Positions 47,158 to 58,227 of a stretch of 64,000 nucleotides of DNA are shown here, piece by piece. Source of the stretch: Castanea sativa. Taxonomy: Eukaryota > Streptophyta > Magnoliopsida > Fagales > Fagaceae. The stretch covers positions 54,903,136 through 54,967,135 of the forward strand of contig NC_134017.1 of the NCBI RefSeq assembly GCF_040712315.1, given 5' to 3'. The notes below the pieces were generated by a model. It was not told the origin of the DNA. It made no database searches and saw only the letters and a program-made list of their open reading frames with translations. A program made the position numbers and the translations under genes. Positions within the stretch are counted from its first letter, which is position 1. Every line of letters begins with the position of its first letter.

Positions 47158-47994
47158 AAACTTCAGCCAAAGTTTAAAAAATAAAAATTAAAACCTCCAA
47201 ATATGAATGTAGATATTAAAGTAGGAGAACACAGCTTGCTGCGTTTTTGTAATGTTGTTGTTTGTGTCTTTTTCCTTTCTCTTTACTTGTCTTTTACTTT
47301 CTCTTTTTTTTTTTTGAATGGTTAGCGTAAACAACGATTCGGACTTTTGCATGTAGAAATATCTCGCTCTATATAAAAAATTTCTGCTTTTGTTGCTATT
47401 GTTGTTGTTGTTGTTGTACATGTCCCGAGTCCTGACTTTACTGAATTTTTAAAAAAAAATTTCTTATGCTAAGAGACTTGTAGATTTAATCAACACATGC
47501 TAGAAATATACTTGAACACCAATAAGCCATAAATATGGGTATTTATTCTTACATATTCTCTATTCTACATCATCCGTCATCCATCTTCATTTTAAAATAA
47601 AGATTAATAGAAATTGTGTACATAGCATGTGAAATAATGAACGTTGTGTGATCATAATGTACATTAACAAGTGTATGAGAATAATTTTCCTAAGAATATT
47701 TAAGGTTTAAGGGCAAATTTTTAGATGCCATGAACAAATTTTAAAAAAAATTAATAGCACAAGCAACACTGGTAAGTCCTTTTTTTCTCATGCTCTCACT
47801 TTCTTCTATGGGACAAGCCACTCTAATCTCTAAATAATAGTATGAAATATAGGCTTGTTTAAGTGCGGAGATGAATTTGTCAAGAGTCTTAGAATTTAAT
47901 TGATGTTTTCTAGTGTTTCCAATAGAGAAGGGCAAAATCAAATCCCACTTTCCCATTGTAAATATCGAAATTTTAAAGGGGAAAAAGAGAATGA
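47158..47994. other. 3' flank of the DUF4408/DUF761 gene
   Basis: Probable 3' UTR up to about 47420, with a (TTG)n tract at 47392-47415. Then AT-rich spacer. No further gene. Confidence 0.4.
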
Positions 47995-48180
47995 CACTAC
48001 AAAAATATAGAACTATCCCAGCACTTCAAAAATGATATTGTAGCTCCTGAAAGCACCAGTAGGTACATCATTTAAAGCGCCGCTATAGACCATATCTATT
48101 GTGGTGCTTTCAAAAGCACAAGTTCAAGTGACCTATAGCGGCGTTGTTTAGAAACACCGGTATAGACTTACTTGAGGGTT
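47995..48180 (+). mobile_element. CACTA transposon terminus fragment
   Basis: CACTACAAAAATATAG at 47995 is a canonical CACTA end, preceded by TGA as a possible 3-bp target site. Subterminal inverted words follow: GCGCCGCTATAGACC near 48077 and CCTATAGCGGCG near 48132. The GC-rich words contrast with the AT-rich surroundings. The opposite end was not found, so this is a truncated or single-ended copy. Confidence 0.65.
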
Positions 48181-48933
48181 TATAAAAGAATTATATGGAA
48201 TGAAATGCGTAACTTGCAAAAGAAAGGCACAGAACTTAATGATAAATTTTATATTTTTCCAATAATTCCTGGGAGTTTGTAAAAGTAAAATAAAAAGAAA
48301 AAATATTTGATTTTACTATCACTTGCTTCAGGTTTTTTTCCCCTTAAAATTAGGAAAAATCAATATTTTACCTTAATTTCATTGAAGAAATGATTATTTC
48401 TTTTTTCTTTTGAGAAGAATTACTAAGGGTGAGTAGAATAATATTACAGTTCATTTCTAAGTATTTCATTCCTTTCCTCCTACTAAACTCTCAAACATGA
48501 AATTGTACGTAATGTTCATTAAAAATCTCTTGCAATCTGCTATTCTATTCTTTTCTTGTCTCCAATACAATATAGGAAAACATTTATTTATTATGGATCA
48601 TAGATAAAAAAAAATAAAAAAAGGTAATAATTAGTGCGCATACAATATTATACATAAAGTATATATAGTCACTTTTTTTTTCTTTTTCTTTTTTTTTTTT
48701 TGGGTATTGAACTCGACCTGAAGTAAATTAAGATTTCTAACTTCAAGTTGCGAGTTATAGGCAGAAAAGCGAGTATATAATTTTTTTTGCAATATTGTAT
48801 ATGAAATAAGCATCACTAAAAAAAATTACCCTATCACGCATTAAAATTTAAAATAAGGTCCAAGCCCAGCTAGCAAAAAGATAGAAATATGACAACAAGC
48901 CATAATAGGACAACCAAGTACGTCAATTTAACC

Positions 48934-48964
<31 letters not shown>

Positions 48965-50080
48965 GTACGTCAATTTAACTTTACACTGCATCAAATCGAG
49001 ATCTTCTATTTTTTTTTTCTTCTTTTTTTCTTTTTTTGAGAAAAAATCAAGATCTTGACAAAGGCTATAAAATCCAAATATAAATATATTTATTATAATT
49101 ATTATGTCATTCGAAGTTGCGAACTCGTTTCCACAATCTGAAAATTTAGTTAAAGGATATATGTGGGGAAACTTGTATTTTAACTCACACTTATTGGTAT
49201 TTTAGCAAAAATATCTAAGGTTTAAATGCTCTTATACCAATTATGGGTGAATTATAAAAAATAAAAATAAAAGGAATTTCTTTTTTATAAACAGAATAGA
49301 ATTTTAATTAAAAAAATTTACCAATTAAGCTAATTGAAACCCACAAATATGTACAATTTTTCAATAATTATATTTGAATATTTTATAAAAATAATTATGA
49401 TATAATGTGTTGCCAGCATAATTTTTATTTGCACGTGTATATAGCATGTAATTTTGTGATATTCCAGATATCACCATCCAAAACCAAATTTATCTTTAAT
49501 TTCCCCTATCCTTTGCCCTCATTTAATAACATAAATTATTAGTTAAAAGTCTTATAATTTAAATGCATTTTTTAAAATATTTTTAATGAAAATGTCCAAA
49601 GTTTAAATCACCCTTACCAACTATATATCAAATTGTTTAACAAAAAGTGTTGATTAATTAATAATAACAGTACAGTATAGCAAAAGTTTATGTAAGCCAA
49701 AAAATATGTACGCCAAAAAAAAAAAAATTTGTTAAAGCTTGCATGTTCTTATATTATATCTATTGCAGTATAATAATTCATAATAACAATACTGTGTTGT
49801 ATCTTTGACTTTAACATCTTTTTTTAGAGAGATATGATATGTTCGTATCTTTGACTATACTGCAAAAATAGCTTTTTTTTATGAGGGTAACTTTACCTTA
49901 GTTTGCGTTTGATATATCAATAAACATGCAAAATTTATTTCACGTAGGTCAAAAAATTTCATTATAAAATATGTTCGGTTTTTTTTTTTTTTTTTAAATT
50001 GTGTTTGTTACTATTTAAAACTTTTACTAAAAAATAATTATGCTATTATAAATATGTATTTTTTTTTTAATTGTGTCTGT
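48181..50080. other. AT-rich spacer, no gene
   Basis: Contains long homopolymers (poly-T/C at 48672-48702, poly-A at 48940-48964) and no recognisable coding or repeat family. Confidence 0.4.
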
Positions 50081-50085
50081 TACTA

Positions 50086-50451
50086 TGTTAGGAATGATAT
50101 AAGCATATGGATAATAATTGTTGTATTAAGATTTAGTTAGTTAGTTACAATTTCAAGCATGTTAATCATATTTAACACATATTGAAATTATTAATGCACA
50201 TGGGAAATAATAGAACCAATAGGATGAGGCCATGTGGGTCAATGAAATTAGAACTAGTCTCCTATAAATACATGATTGTAATCCAATACGAGATACTAAT
50301 TGAAGAATAAATCAATTTCTTAGTGTATTGTGCATCTCTCTCTTTCTATGGAGGGTGACTACCTCAAATTAAGCCAAGTTTCCTACAATTCTCATCAATC
50401 CCTCTACAATTCATACTGATCCCCATTAGGAACCTCTCTAGGTTCCTAACA
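50086..50451 (+). repeat. 5' LTR of TR-GAG element
   Basis: 366 bp; TATA-type motif CCTATAAATACATG near 50261. The ends are extended inverted repeats (TGTTAGGAA / TTCCTAACA). Confidence 0.95.
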
Positions 50452-50453
50452 TT

Positions 50454-50465
50454 TGGTATCAGAGC
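50454..50465 (+). other. Primer-binding site
   Basis: TGGTATCAGAGC, a perfect plant iMet-tRNA primer site, two bases after the 5' LTR. Confidence 0.92.
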
Positions 50466-50480
50466 AAGGCTTTCCTTGGC

Positions 50481-51135
50481 CATGGCTGAAACACGTTCAA
50501 CTACTATGGCGACTTAGGAGGCTCTTGCTTCACTGAGGACTGAGTATGATCACCATGGTAAAGAAATTCAAGAAATGTGTACTATCCAAGAAGTGCATAC
50601 ACGCACTTTGAACGAGATGAATCAACAATTGGCAATTTTGGTGTTAAGGCGTAATGGTTTTAATTAAGCTGGGTTGCCTCAATCTTCAACAAATGGTGAA
50701 TCTAGATATGCTAATTCATCAACAATTGCTTTGTCTCGCCCAATAAGGCTAGAATTTCCAAGGTTCTCTGGAGAAGACCCTGCAAGTTGGGTTTACAAAG
50801 TCAACCAATACTTCAAGTATTACAATACACCAGTCGCAGAGAAATTGATGCTAGCCTCATTTCACATGGAGGGTGAGGCTCTAATCTGGTTTCAAGATAG
50901 TGAAGGGGTAGGTCTTTTTGTTGATTGGGAGTCATTGATTCAAGCATTACACATCAGATTTGGTGCCACGGCTTACGATGATCCTATGGAAACACTAACG
51001 AGGCTGAGACAGACTGCTTCAGTGTCCTTGTATAAAGCCCAATTTGAGGTTTTGTCCAATCGGATTAAGGGTTTATCTGCTGCTCACAAGTTAAGTTGTT
51101 TCCTAAGTAGACTAAGAGATGAGATGAACATTCTT
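50481..51135 (+). pseudogene. gypsy-type gag fragment
   Basis: Begins MAETRSTTMAT with an in-frame TAG (50514-50516). It continues through TEYDHHGKEIQEM, a further TAA (50666-50668), then open from 50674: RPIRLEFPRFSGEDPASWVY, FHMEGEALIWFQDSEG and FLSRLRDEMNI. This is the Retrotrans_gag domain. Homology stops abruptly near 51130, where the sequence switches to LTR-like DNA, so nucleocapsid and everything downstream are missing. Confidence 0.85.
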
Positions 51136-51268
51136 AATTACAACTCTCTTAATTCTTTCTATTTTCTCTCTATTTCTCTGTTCACATTTCTTCCCCTGTT
51201 CTTGGAGGCTTGGTTGTCCTCGAATTCAACTACTAAACATCCATGTTCCTAACATTTGGTATCATAGC
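51136..51268 (+). other. Internal LTR-end plus second primer-binding site
   Basis: After the gag break comes a pyrimidine-rich stretch ending GTTCCTAACA (51245-51254), then TT and TGGTATCATAGC (51257-51268). Spacing and sequence match the LTR-PBS junction at 50442-50465 apart from one base. It looks like the R-U5-PBS of a second, related element joined in the middle of this one. Confidence 0.75.
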
Positions 51269-51314
51269 CGTCGATTTTGATACGGGTAAATATGGCCAGA
51301 AAGAAATCTTAAAA

Positions 51315-51605
51315 ATGGTGAATGAAGTTTCAAAGAATTTCAAGGTTTTGTACAAATCTCACAATACCATTTTAGAGAAGTTCAAGGCCTTGGATGAATC
51401 TAACATAGCCATGAAGGAAGAGCTCTCAAGATTACAAGAGGGTCTTGAGAACATGACAGAAGAGAAGTTACAATCTCTTGATTCAATGAAACTCGAAGAA
51501 CAAATCAAGTTCCAAGAATCTACTACTGTTGTTGCAAGCCAGGATGTTGATTTTTGTATCAAAGTGGATGATGATATACATGTACATTCTGCCCTTGAAG
51601 TTTAG
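51315..51605 (+). CDS. Coiled-coil ORF of the chimeric element
   Basis: 97 codons: MVNEVSKNFKVLYKSHNTI, then Glu/Leu/Lys heptads (LSRLQEGLENMTEEKLQSLD) to a stop at 51603-51605. It lies just downstream of the internal primer site, where a gag ORF would start. It is probably the N-terminal part of the second element's gag-like protein. No named domain. Further open stretches to 52035 lie in other frames. Confidence 0.5.
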   Translation: MVNEVSKNFKVLYKSHNTILEKFKALDESNIAMKEELSRLQEGLENMTEEKLQSLDSMKLEEQIKFQESTTVVASQDVDFCIKVDDDIHVHSALEV

Positions 51606-52048
51606 TTGAAAGAACCAACAAAGAAAGTGATGATGATCTTCCAAGAACCAATTCTTGATGCACCAATGGAGGCTTCCATTCAAGAGTCTATGATTCAAGA
51701 ATTGGCAATCCAAGTGTCGGTGATCCAAGAATCCAAGATACTAACGCCAAGAATTTTAATGGTTCTAGAATCAAATGAGGTCTCGAGAATACAAGAATAT
51801 TTCAAGATTCAAAGAACCAATGAGACCTTGAAGATTGAATAACCATTGAAGGCTCAAGAATTTAAGCAAAGTTTGAAGATCTACGAAGAAGAAACCTTCA
51901 TGTGCATAGGACCGCTTGTCAAAGAGAAATGCATGAATATGGTGATCAAAATGTCACTACGGTATTGGTCCATTGGAAGATCTCCTTTGGCGAAGATGCT
52001 ATTTCACAACAACACCTTGTGGGCAAGGTGTTTTCAAGAGGAGGGAAA

Positions 52049-52429
52049 TGTTAGGAATGATATAAGCATATGGATAATAATTGTTGTATTAAGATTTAGT
52101 TAGTTAGTTAGTTAAAATTTCAAGCATGTTAATCACATTTAACACATGTTGAAATTATTAATGCACATGAGAAATAATAGAACCAATAGGATGAGGCCAT
52201 GTGGGTCAATGAGATTAAAACTAGTCTCCTATAAATACATGATTGTAATCTAATATGAAATATCAATTGAAGAATAATCCAATTTCTTAGTGCATTAGTC
52301 CATCTCTCTCTCTCTCTCTCTCTCTCTATGGAGGGTGATTACCTCGAATTAAGTCAATTTTCCTACAATTCTCATCAATCCCCCTACAATTTATACTCAT
52401 CTCTATTAGGAACCTCTAGGTTCCTAACA
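52049..52429 (+). repeat. 3' LTR of TR-GAG element
   Basis: 381 bp, preceded by polypurine AGAGGAGGGAAA (52037-52048). It carries (CT)13 at about 52302-52327 where the 5' LTR has only a short CTCTCTCTTT run. Confidence 0.95.
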
Positions 52430-52637
52430 TACTATTAATTTGAAACTTTTACTAAAATATTATTATACTAATTATAATTGCATTCGATTCTAATGACTTT
52501 TCTGACTTTTTTTTAGAAACATGACTTTTCTAACCTGAAATAATTTTTTAAATGTATTTCAAACTTTTCGATTTATACTAAATTTAGTTTATAATATTAA
52601 TAATTCTAGTGTATAGTAAACTAAATGTCTTTTATTT

Positions 52638-52789
52638 GTGGGTTCCAGTTAACTCAACTGGTAAAGCCTTTGATGGTTTAATAAAATATCTGAAATTCAA
52701 TTCCCACTTATAGAAAAAACCGATTGGTGTCGTAGTCAAATGATAAAGAGTCATCATCAAAAGCCGATACCATAAGTTGAAACTCTTTC
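52638..52789 (+). mobile_element. tRNA-derived SINE
   Basis: Starts GTGGGTTCCAGTTAACTCAA, an A-box-like start, with a B-box-like GAAATTCAATTCC 45 bp later. The tail region is TAAAGAGTCATCATC ... GTTGAAACTCTTTC. Flanking 15-mers AAATGTCTTTTATTT (52623-52637) and AAATGCCTTTTATTT (52790-52804) differ at one base, a classic target duplication. Confidence 0.85.
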
Positions 52790-52805
52790 AAATGCCTTTT
52801 ATTTT

Positions 52806-54274
52806 GGTTATATATATAGAAGAATTAATAGCATAGTTCAATTTAATTCCTTGAGTTGACAATCTTGTGAACCAACCCAACACAACCCAAAATATTAGGG
52901 GGACAGGGCCATGGCTTTGAAACTTGGACCAGACTACCTGGTCCAACTGGGTTAACTGAGAACCGATTTAGAGACTGGTTTTTTAAGCATCAAGAACCAG
53001 ACATTACACTAAAATCCATGAATCGCTCAAACCGAAGGTGAATTGTCCGGTTTCTTGAGAACCGGGTAGGGTTCAAATACAGTTTAGGTCATGCTCAATA
53101 TTTTAAAAAAATATGTTAAAGTACCTGGGAGCACAACAAACAGATACATACATGCTAACCACCGGGGCAACCAAGCTTCTAATGCACTAAGTTAAGTTTT
53201 AATATTATTGCTTCTAATAGTTTTAACTTAAGTTTCAAAAACTTAGATATATTAAAAAGAATTCGATAGTCTGATTATAAATATATATATATTGATATAT
53301 AATTAAAATCATAAATATTTTATTGTGACTAATATACTTAATATTATTGTACGTGAAACATCAAAATTATTTTATTCTTTAAGTACTATTTTATGACTAA
53401 AAAAAAGTAATATTTTTATATTTGAAGGATTAAGTGTAATTACACTTTTATTTTTTTGTGTTATATATTTTTTATATATGAGTTGTGAAAATGTACAAGA
53501 AAATTATTTAATTTCTCTATATATTGTTATTTTTATTCAAAATGAGTATTTTTTACAAATTTGTTATATTATTTTGTATTTATTAAATTATTAAATCAAT
53601 TATGACATCATCACGGTCCAATCTCAATTGGACCCCAGTCTGACCTTAAAAATTTTAAACATTTCTCTTTTATGGTTCTATGAATGGTCCAGGTCTGAAA
53701 ACCACGAGAGAGTGGGAGAAATAGAACCCAAACTAACTTATCAAACCACAAAAAACCAACCCAATGCATTTGTTTGGATTGGGTTTGTTAGGTTGGTAAG
53801 TTAAATGAACACACTTATTTTAAAACTTCAAGTTTATTATTTTGTCACATTTCAAATTTCACATTCTCTCAAGTAGACTATCATAATAATCAAAGTCGAT
53901 AACAAAATTATAACATTATCTTGATCAAAATTAAAATGAAATCAAATGTACAAGTGCTCGGCTTTGTAATACTAAAATACTCAAACAGTTGGTAGTCACA
54001 TTCAAATGCATAGCCAAATTTATATAAACTCAAATTCTCACTTCCGAAACAACTAAATCTTAAATCATACAAAAATTAAACTAGACTCATAAATGAGGGA
54101 AAGAGAGGACCTGTGATAGGAGATTGAGAAACATAACACCAAAATGTATCAACTCAAATAATAGTTGCCAAAATATATATAATATCATCATTTGATAGCA
54201 AAGCTGCAAAAAATAATTAGACTAATCCCACTAAAAGAAACAGAGTAAATAATCACCTTTTGTTGAAAAAAAAC
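52806..54274. other. Spacer with a candidate worn TIR element
   Basis: GGCTTTGAAACTTGGACC near 52914 and, inverted, GGTTTTCAGACCTGGACC near 53703 could be the ends of an old TIR element of about 0.8 kb. The interior has CCGGTTTCTTGAGAACCGG-like words (near 53048) and AT-rich filler. No gene recognised. Confidence 0.35.
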
Positions 54275-54282
54275 ATCAACTG

Positions 54283-54428
54283 CGGTGGTCACTCTCCATA
54301 AATATAAATGCTTGTAGGGTGTGGAGAGTAAGGGCCCGGGTTTAAGTCTGTAGGAGGGAGCTTCACACACATATATACTTAGATTAGGCTAGAGTAGAAA
54401 TTCTATCTTGTATCAAAAATAAAAAAAA
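54283..54428 (+). mobile_element. tRNA-derived SINE, family 1 copy 1
   Basis: CGGTGGTCACTCTCCATAAA at the A-box end, GGGTTTAAGTCTG as B box, then GGAGGGAGCTTCACACACAT and a 3' end CTATCTTGTATC before poly-A. Flanked by ATCAACTG at 54275-54282 and 54429-54436. Confidence 0.85.
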
Positions 54429-54436
54429 ATCAACTG

Positions 54437-55465
54437 AATGGGAGTGGGGCATTGAGGGAGTAACAACAAATTTATAAAAAATAAGATAAGAGAATAAAAG
54501 TGAAAAAAAAAAAAAGATAAATAATTGGAGGAAAAGTATTGGTAAAGTGCGGAGTAATAAGGAGAAGAAGAGCCAACAAAATTAAGGAAGGATTGGAAAC
54601 ATGTGAATAGTTTTTTACATTTTGCTAATTCAATAGTTGAGAGTGATAGAGTTTAAACTTTGGATGTTTTCATTAAAAACACTAGATGGAATCAATTTGT
54701 AAAGTTCTGAGGTTCTTGGAAATTCTTACATATTGATCCAACCATCATGCATCAATTTGAGTGGTATAAGCCTTTAAATAAAACCAGGATTTTGACGTTC
54801 ACCTATTAGCCAGTGTGAGGTGAAAAAGGAAAATACAAGAGAAAACCGTAGGGAGAGAAAGAAGGAAAAATATTAATAAAATATTTGGTATTAGCCTTTA
54901 GTTACTTACCATTTGCTATTTGCTTATGAAATTATTGTAGAGCATAGAGGTAGGAAGTAAAAATTTTGCAAAATTATTGAAGCAGGAGGCAAATAGAAGA
55001 AGATTATGAAACAACGTGGGACTTGTACGCTAGGATTTCTTTTCTCTTTTGTTTTTTGTTTTTAAGTTGTAGTTGAATTGCAGCGGTTATTAAGAATTAA
55101 GGCTTTTATTGGATGAAATCAGAAAATTTATGTTTGTGAGAAATAATTTAAAATGTTTTTTTTAGTGTAAGATAAGGTTTTTTTTTTTGTGGCAAGTGAA
55201 TTATTTGGTGCAAAAACCGAATAGTCTAAATCCAATACATAAATAAATAATGAGAAACCATTACATATTTAAAAAATATATAATTTAAAAAATGTGTAAG
55301 CTAATACTATGTACAATTTCAACATCTTCTCAAATAATGTATAGTTTGAATTATACAATTGTGATTTTTTTTTTTTTTAATTATACTCGTGTATATGCAC
55401 GGAGTTACACATTGCTCTAGCTATAATAATGGTTTGTGTTCTTAGCATTTTGATATTTTCGTGTG
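54437..55465. other. AT-rich spacer
   Basis: Nothing recognised beyond short poly-T/A runs. Confidence 0.4.
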
Positions 55466-55470
55466 AAAGT

Positions 55471-56107
55471 TGATGATGCAAAGATCAGTAGGCTGGATGT
55501 TTCGGATTTCAAAGGACTACTGGTTCTCTCTGCGGCCTGAAAAAAGAAAAGCGAATCAAAGGCGACCGGGGCTGCCGACCAAAAACCCTCCGATGGCAAA
55601 GTTAGTTTTTCTCTCTATGTTATCTGAGTTCCAACTTCTTTGGAGTAAGAATCACATACATTTGCCTTGTCTGAATCAGGCTTTATATAGGGCCTTCATG
55701 AGCGGTTATTGAAATTGGGACCTCTCCTGGATTCAAGGAGGATTAAACGTAACTGCCGTAACCGTTTAGGAGTTACACTTCTACTTCACAACGGATACCT
55801 GACGGTTATGTGTGGGATAAGGGATTGTCACATTATATTCAGAGATTCTTCTAAGTATAATCTCCTCGTCCTGTAATTCCTTTGTCGAGTGTGCCTGATA
55901 ATTCCAAGTGTAGCATACTCGTCCACGAAGCTTTATATGGACGAGTCCTCTCAGGGCAGGCCACGCGCATCCCCCGGACGAAGGATGTAGCTTCGCTATC
56001 ATCCTCTGGACGGCCTTGTCAATTACCCTCGTCCTGAGGATAACTCCTAGACGGCTGCCGAGGTGATCACCGTCCAAGGACGGTTTGAGCATTTTCATCC
56101 CACATCA
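55471..56107 (-). mobile_element. Solo LTR, family X copy 1
   Basis: TGATGATGCAAAG ... CATCCCACATCA, 637 bp, flanked by AAAGT (55466-55470 and 56108-56112). The TATA box is on the minus strand (CCCTATATAAAGCC at about 55680-55693), so the LTR sense is minus. It is rich in CGTCC/GGACG words such as CTCGTCCTGAGGATAACT, possibly enhancer-like repeats. No internal domain adjoins it. Confidence 0.88.
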
Positions 56108-56259
56108 AAAGTATTTCAAGGGATAAGTGTCTTTGTCTCACATAATCATCTCAATTATATATACTAGCTTGTAATTCCATACATATGGATGGATACACTT
56201 AAAGATATATAATAAAATGCATAATATAAATCATATATATATATAATTTAAATACTATT

Positions 56260-56907
56260 TGATGATGCCAAGAAAATCAGTAGGTTGGATGCTTCGGACT
56301 TGAAAGGACTACTGGTTCCTTCTACGGCCTGAAAAAGAAAGAAAAGCGTATCAAAGGCGACCGGGGCTGCCGGCCAAAAATCCTCCGATGGTAAAGTTAG
56401 TTTTCCCTCTAAGTAATCTGAGCTCCAACTTTTTGAGTAAAAACTGAACATACCTTTGCCTTGTCTGAATCAGTCTTTATATAGTGCCTTCATAGATGGT
56501 TATCAAAATGGGAACCTCTCCTGGATTCGAGGCTCAAACGTAACTGCCATAACCGTCCAGGAGTTACATTTCTATTTCACAACGGATACATGACCGTTAT
56601 GCGTGGGATAAGGGATTGTCACATTATATTCGGAGATTCTCCCAAGTGTGGTACCCTCGTCCTGAATTTCCTTCGTCGAGTGCACCTGCTGATTCCAAGT
56701 GTAAAATCCTAGTCCATGGATCTTCATGTGGACGAGTCCTCTCAGGGTAAGCTGTGCGCACCCCACGGACGAGGGATGTAGCTTCGCTATCACCCTCTGG
56801 ACGTCCTTGTTCGTTACCCTCGTCCTGAGGATAACTTCTGGACGGCTGCCGAGGTGATGACCGTCCACGGACGGTTTGGGTGGTTTGAGTGTTTTCATCC
56901 CACATCA
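56260..56907 (-). mobile_element. Solo LTR, family X copy 2
   Basis: Same family as 55471-56107 (same ends, same order of motifs, clearly diverged), 648 bp, with its own target duplication CTATT (56255-56259 and 56908-56912). Different duplications show two separate insertions about 150 bp apart and exclude a single two-LTR element. Confidence 0.88.
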
Positions 56908-57290
56908 CTATTGATATTCATTTTTAAATTTTGTTAACTCTTTAAATAATCTTGTAAGGATATTATTAGGTATAAAATATAAAATTTTCATTTATTATTA
57001 TTATTTTGAAGCACTTTTTTTACAGTTCATTTATTCTAGACTCTTTGATTTTTGTACTTAATAACTTAAGACTTCGATGAATATATATGATGTGGTCTCA
57101 TATTTGATTCTAAAATTAAGAAATAAAACTCTTTAAAAATAAATAATTTAGGACACATGACGCAAAATTAGAACTCTAATTTGCAATTCTAATTTCAGTT
57201 TCTCTTCGTTTCACTTATTACTATATATATAAATATATAGATATATAGATGTCATTGGGCTAAAATAAACTCTACTCTTAGGTGACGTTT

Positions 57291-58019
57291 GGTATGGGGT
57301 AATGTTTTAGGATTCCTAGGAATGTTTAAAGATTCCCATGTTTGGTTGCAAATTACGCTAGGGAATCAGATGCCAGGGGAATCCTTAAACCCTTCTCAGT
57401 AGGAATGTGGATTTCCTTTAAAACAGATGGGAATCCAGATTCCCAAACTTGAAAGAAATTTTATTTTTTATAAATTGACAATTTTTACCCTTTTTCCTTA
57501 TCATTTAAGCAATTAAGATAAACTATAAAACAAATTATCAATATTTTCTCTCTTGTCTTTATGTTTTCCCGCCAAAACAACATAAACAGGATAAATAACT
57601 CTGCTAATAGTTATTTTTGTATTATTCTTGTCATTTTGAAATGTTAGATCATAGTTTTAATGAATGTGTTGCTAATTGATAGTTTATATAATGTTTTTTA
57701 TCTATCTATTTAGAGTAAGATATTTTTTTAAAGGACTAATTAATAGTTTATATATATTTTTTCATTATTTATTTAAAGGAAGATTTTTTTTTAAATGGGC
57801 TTGGTACTTCACATTCAAATCTAAGGACAAAATGGGAAAAAAAAATTCATTTAAGATTCCTGGAAATACACCAAACATTATCATCTCACATTCCTAGGAA
57901 TCTTCCAATGAAACCAAACATAGGAATAGCTACATTCCAAGGAATGTGATTCCTAGGAATCACATTCCTGAGAATCTAGATGCCAGGAGTAATGTGGATT
58001 CCCCGTACCAAACGCCACA
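57291..58019. mobile_element. TIR element with TTA target site (PIF/Harbinger-like)
   Basis: Ends GGTGACGTTTGGTATGGGG and, inverted, TGTGGCGTTTGGTACGGGG. TTA on both sides (57288-57290 and 58020-58022). Subterminal regions repeat GATTCCTAGGAATG-type words many times in both orientations. No transposase; 729 bp. Confidence 0.72.
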
Positions 58020-58054
58020 TTAAATTCTTGTATTTAATTATAAAAATAAATTTA

Positions 58055-58216
58055 CCACCGCGCACATTTGGTGCAATGACCATTCTACAAATATAAACAC
58101 TTGTGGGATGTGGAGGGCAAATGTCGGAGTTCAAATCTCCAAGAGGGAGTTTCACACACATATACACTTAGATTAAGTTAGAGTAAAAACTCTATCTTGT
58201 ATCAAAAAAAATTAAG
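58055..58216 (+). mobile_element. tRNA-derived SINE, family 1 copy 2
   Basis: Same family as 54283-54428 (ACCATTCTACAAATATAAAC ... GAGTTCAAATCTCC ... CTCTATCTTGTATC, then poly-A). Flanked by an 11-bp perfect duplication AAATAAATTTA (58044-58054 and 58217-58227). Confidence 0.9.
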
Positions 58217-58227
58217 AAATAAATTTA

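Larger units (their letters stand above)
50086..52429 (+). mobile_element. Short gag-only LTR retrotransposon (TR-GAG type), chimeric
   Basis: LTRs 50086-50451 and 52049-52429 start TGTTAGGAATGATATAAGC and end TTCCTAACA. Flanks are perfect TACTA duplications (50081-50085 and 52430-52434). The internal region is only 1.6 kb. It holds a primer-binding site, a gypsy-type gag fragment, a second LTR-end/primer-site junction at 51245-51268, and a coiled-coil ORF. It ends in a good polypurine tract (AGAGGAGGGAAA). No protease, integrase or reverse transcriptase, so it depends on other elements. LTRs are very similar, apart from a (CT)n expansion, so it inserted fairly recently. Confidence 0.93.

Noticed and set aside
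55471..56907. One short retroelement with two LTRs
   Set aside because: Each LTR has its own different 5-bp duplication and the spacer lacks a primer site and polypurine tract.
55781..56908. Minus-strand ORFs of about 100 residues in the two solo LTRs
   Set aside because: They are chance open frames in GC-richer LTR sequence; no protein domain and not conserved in length between the copies.
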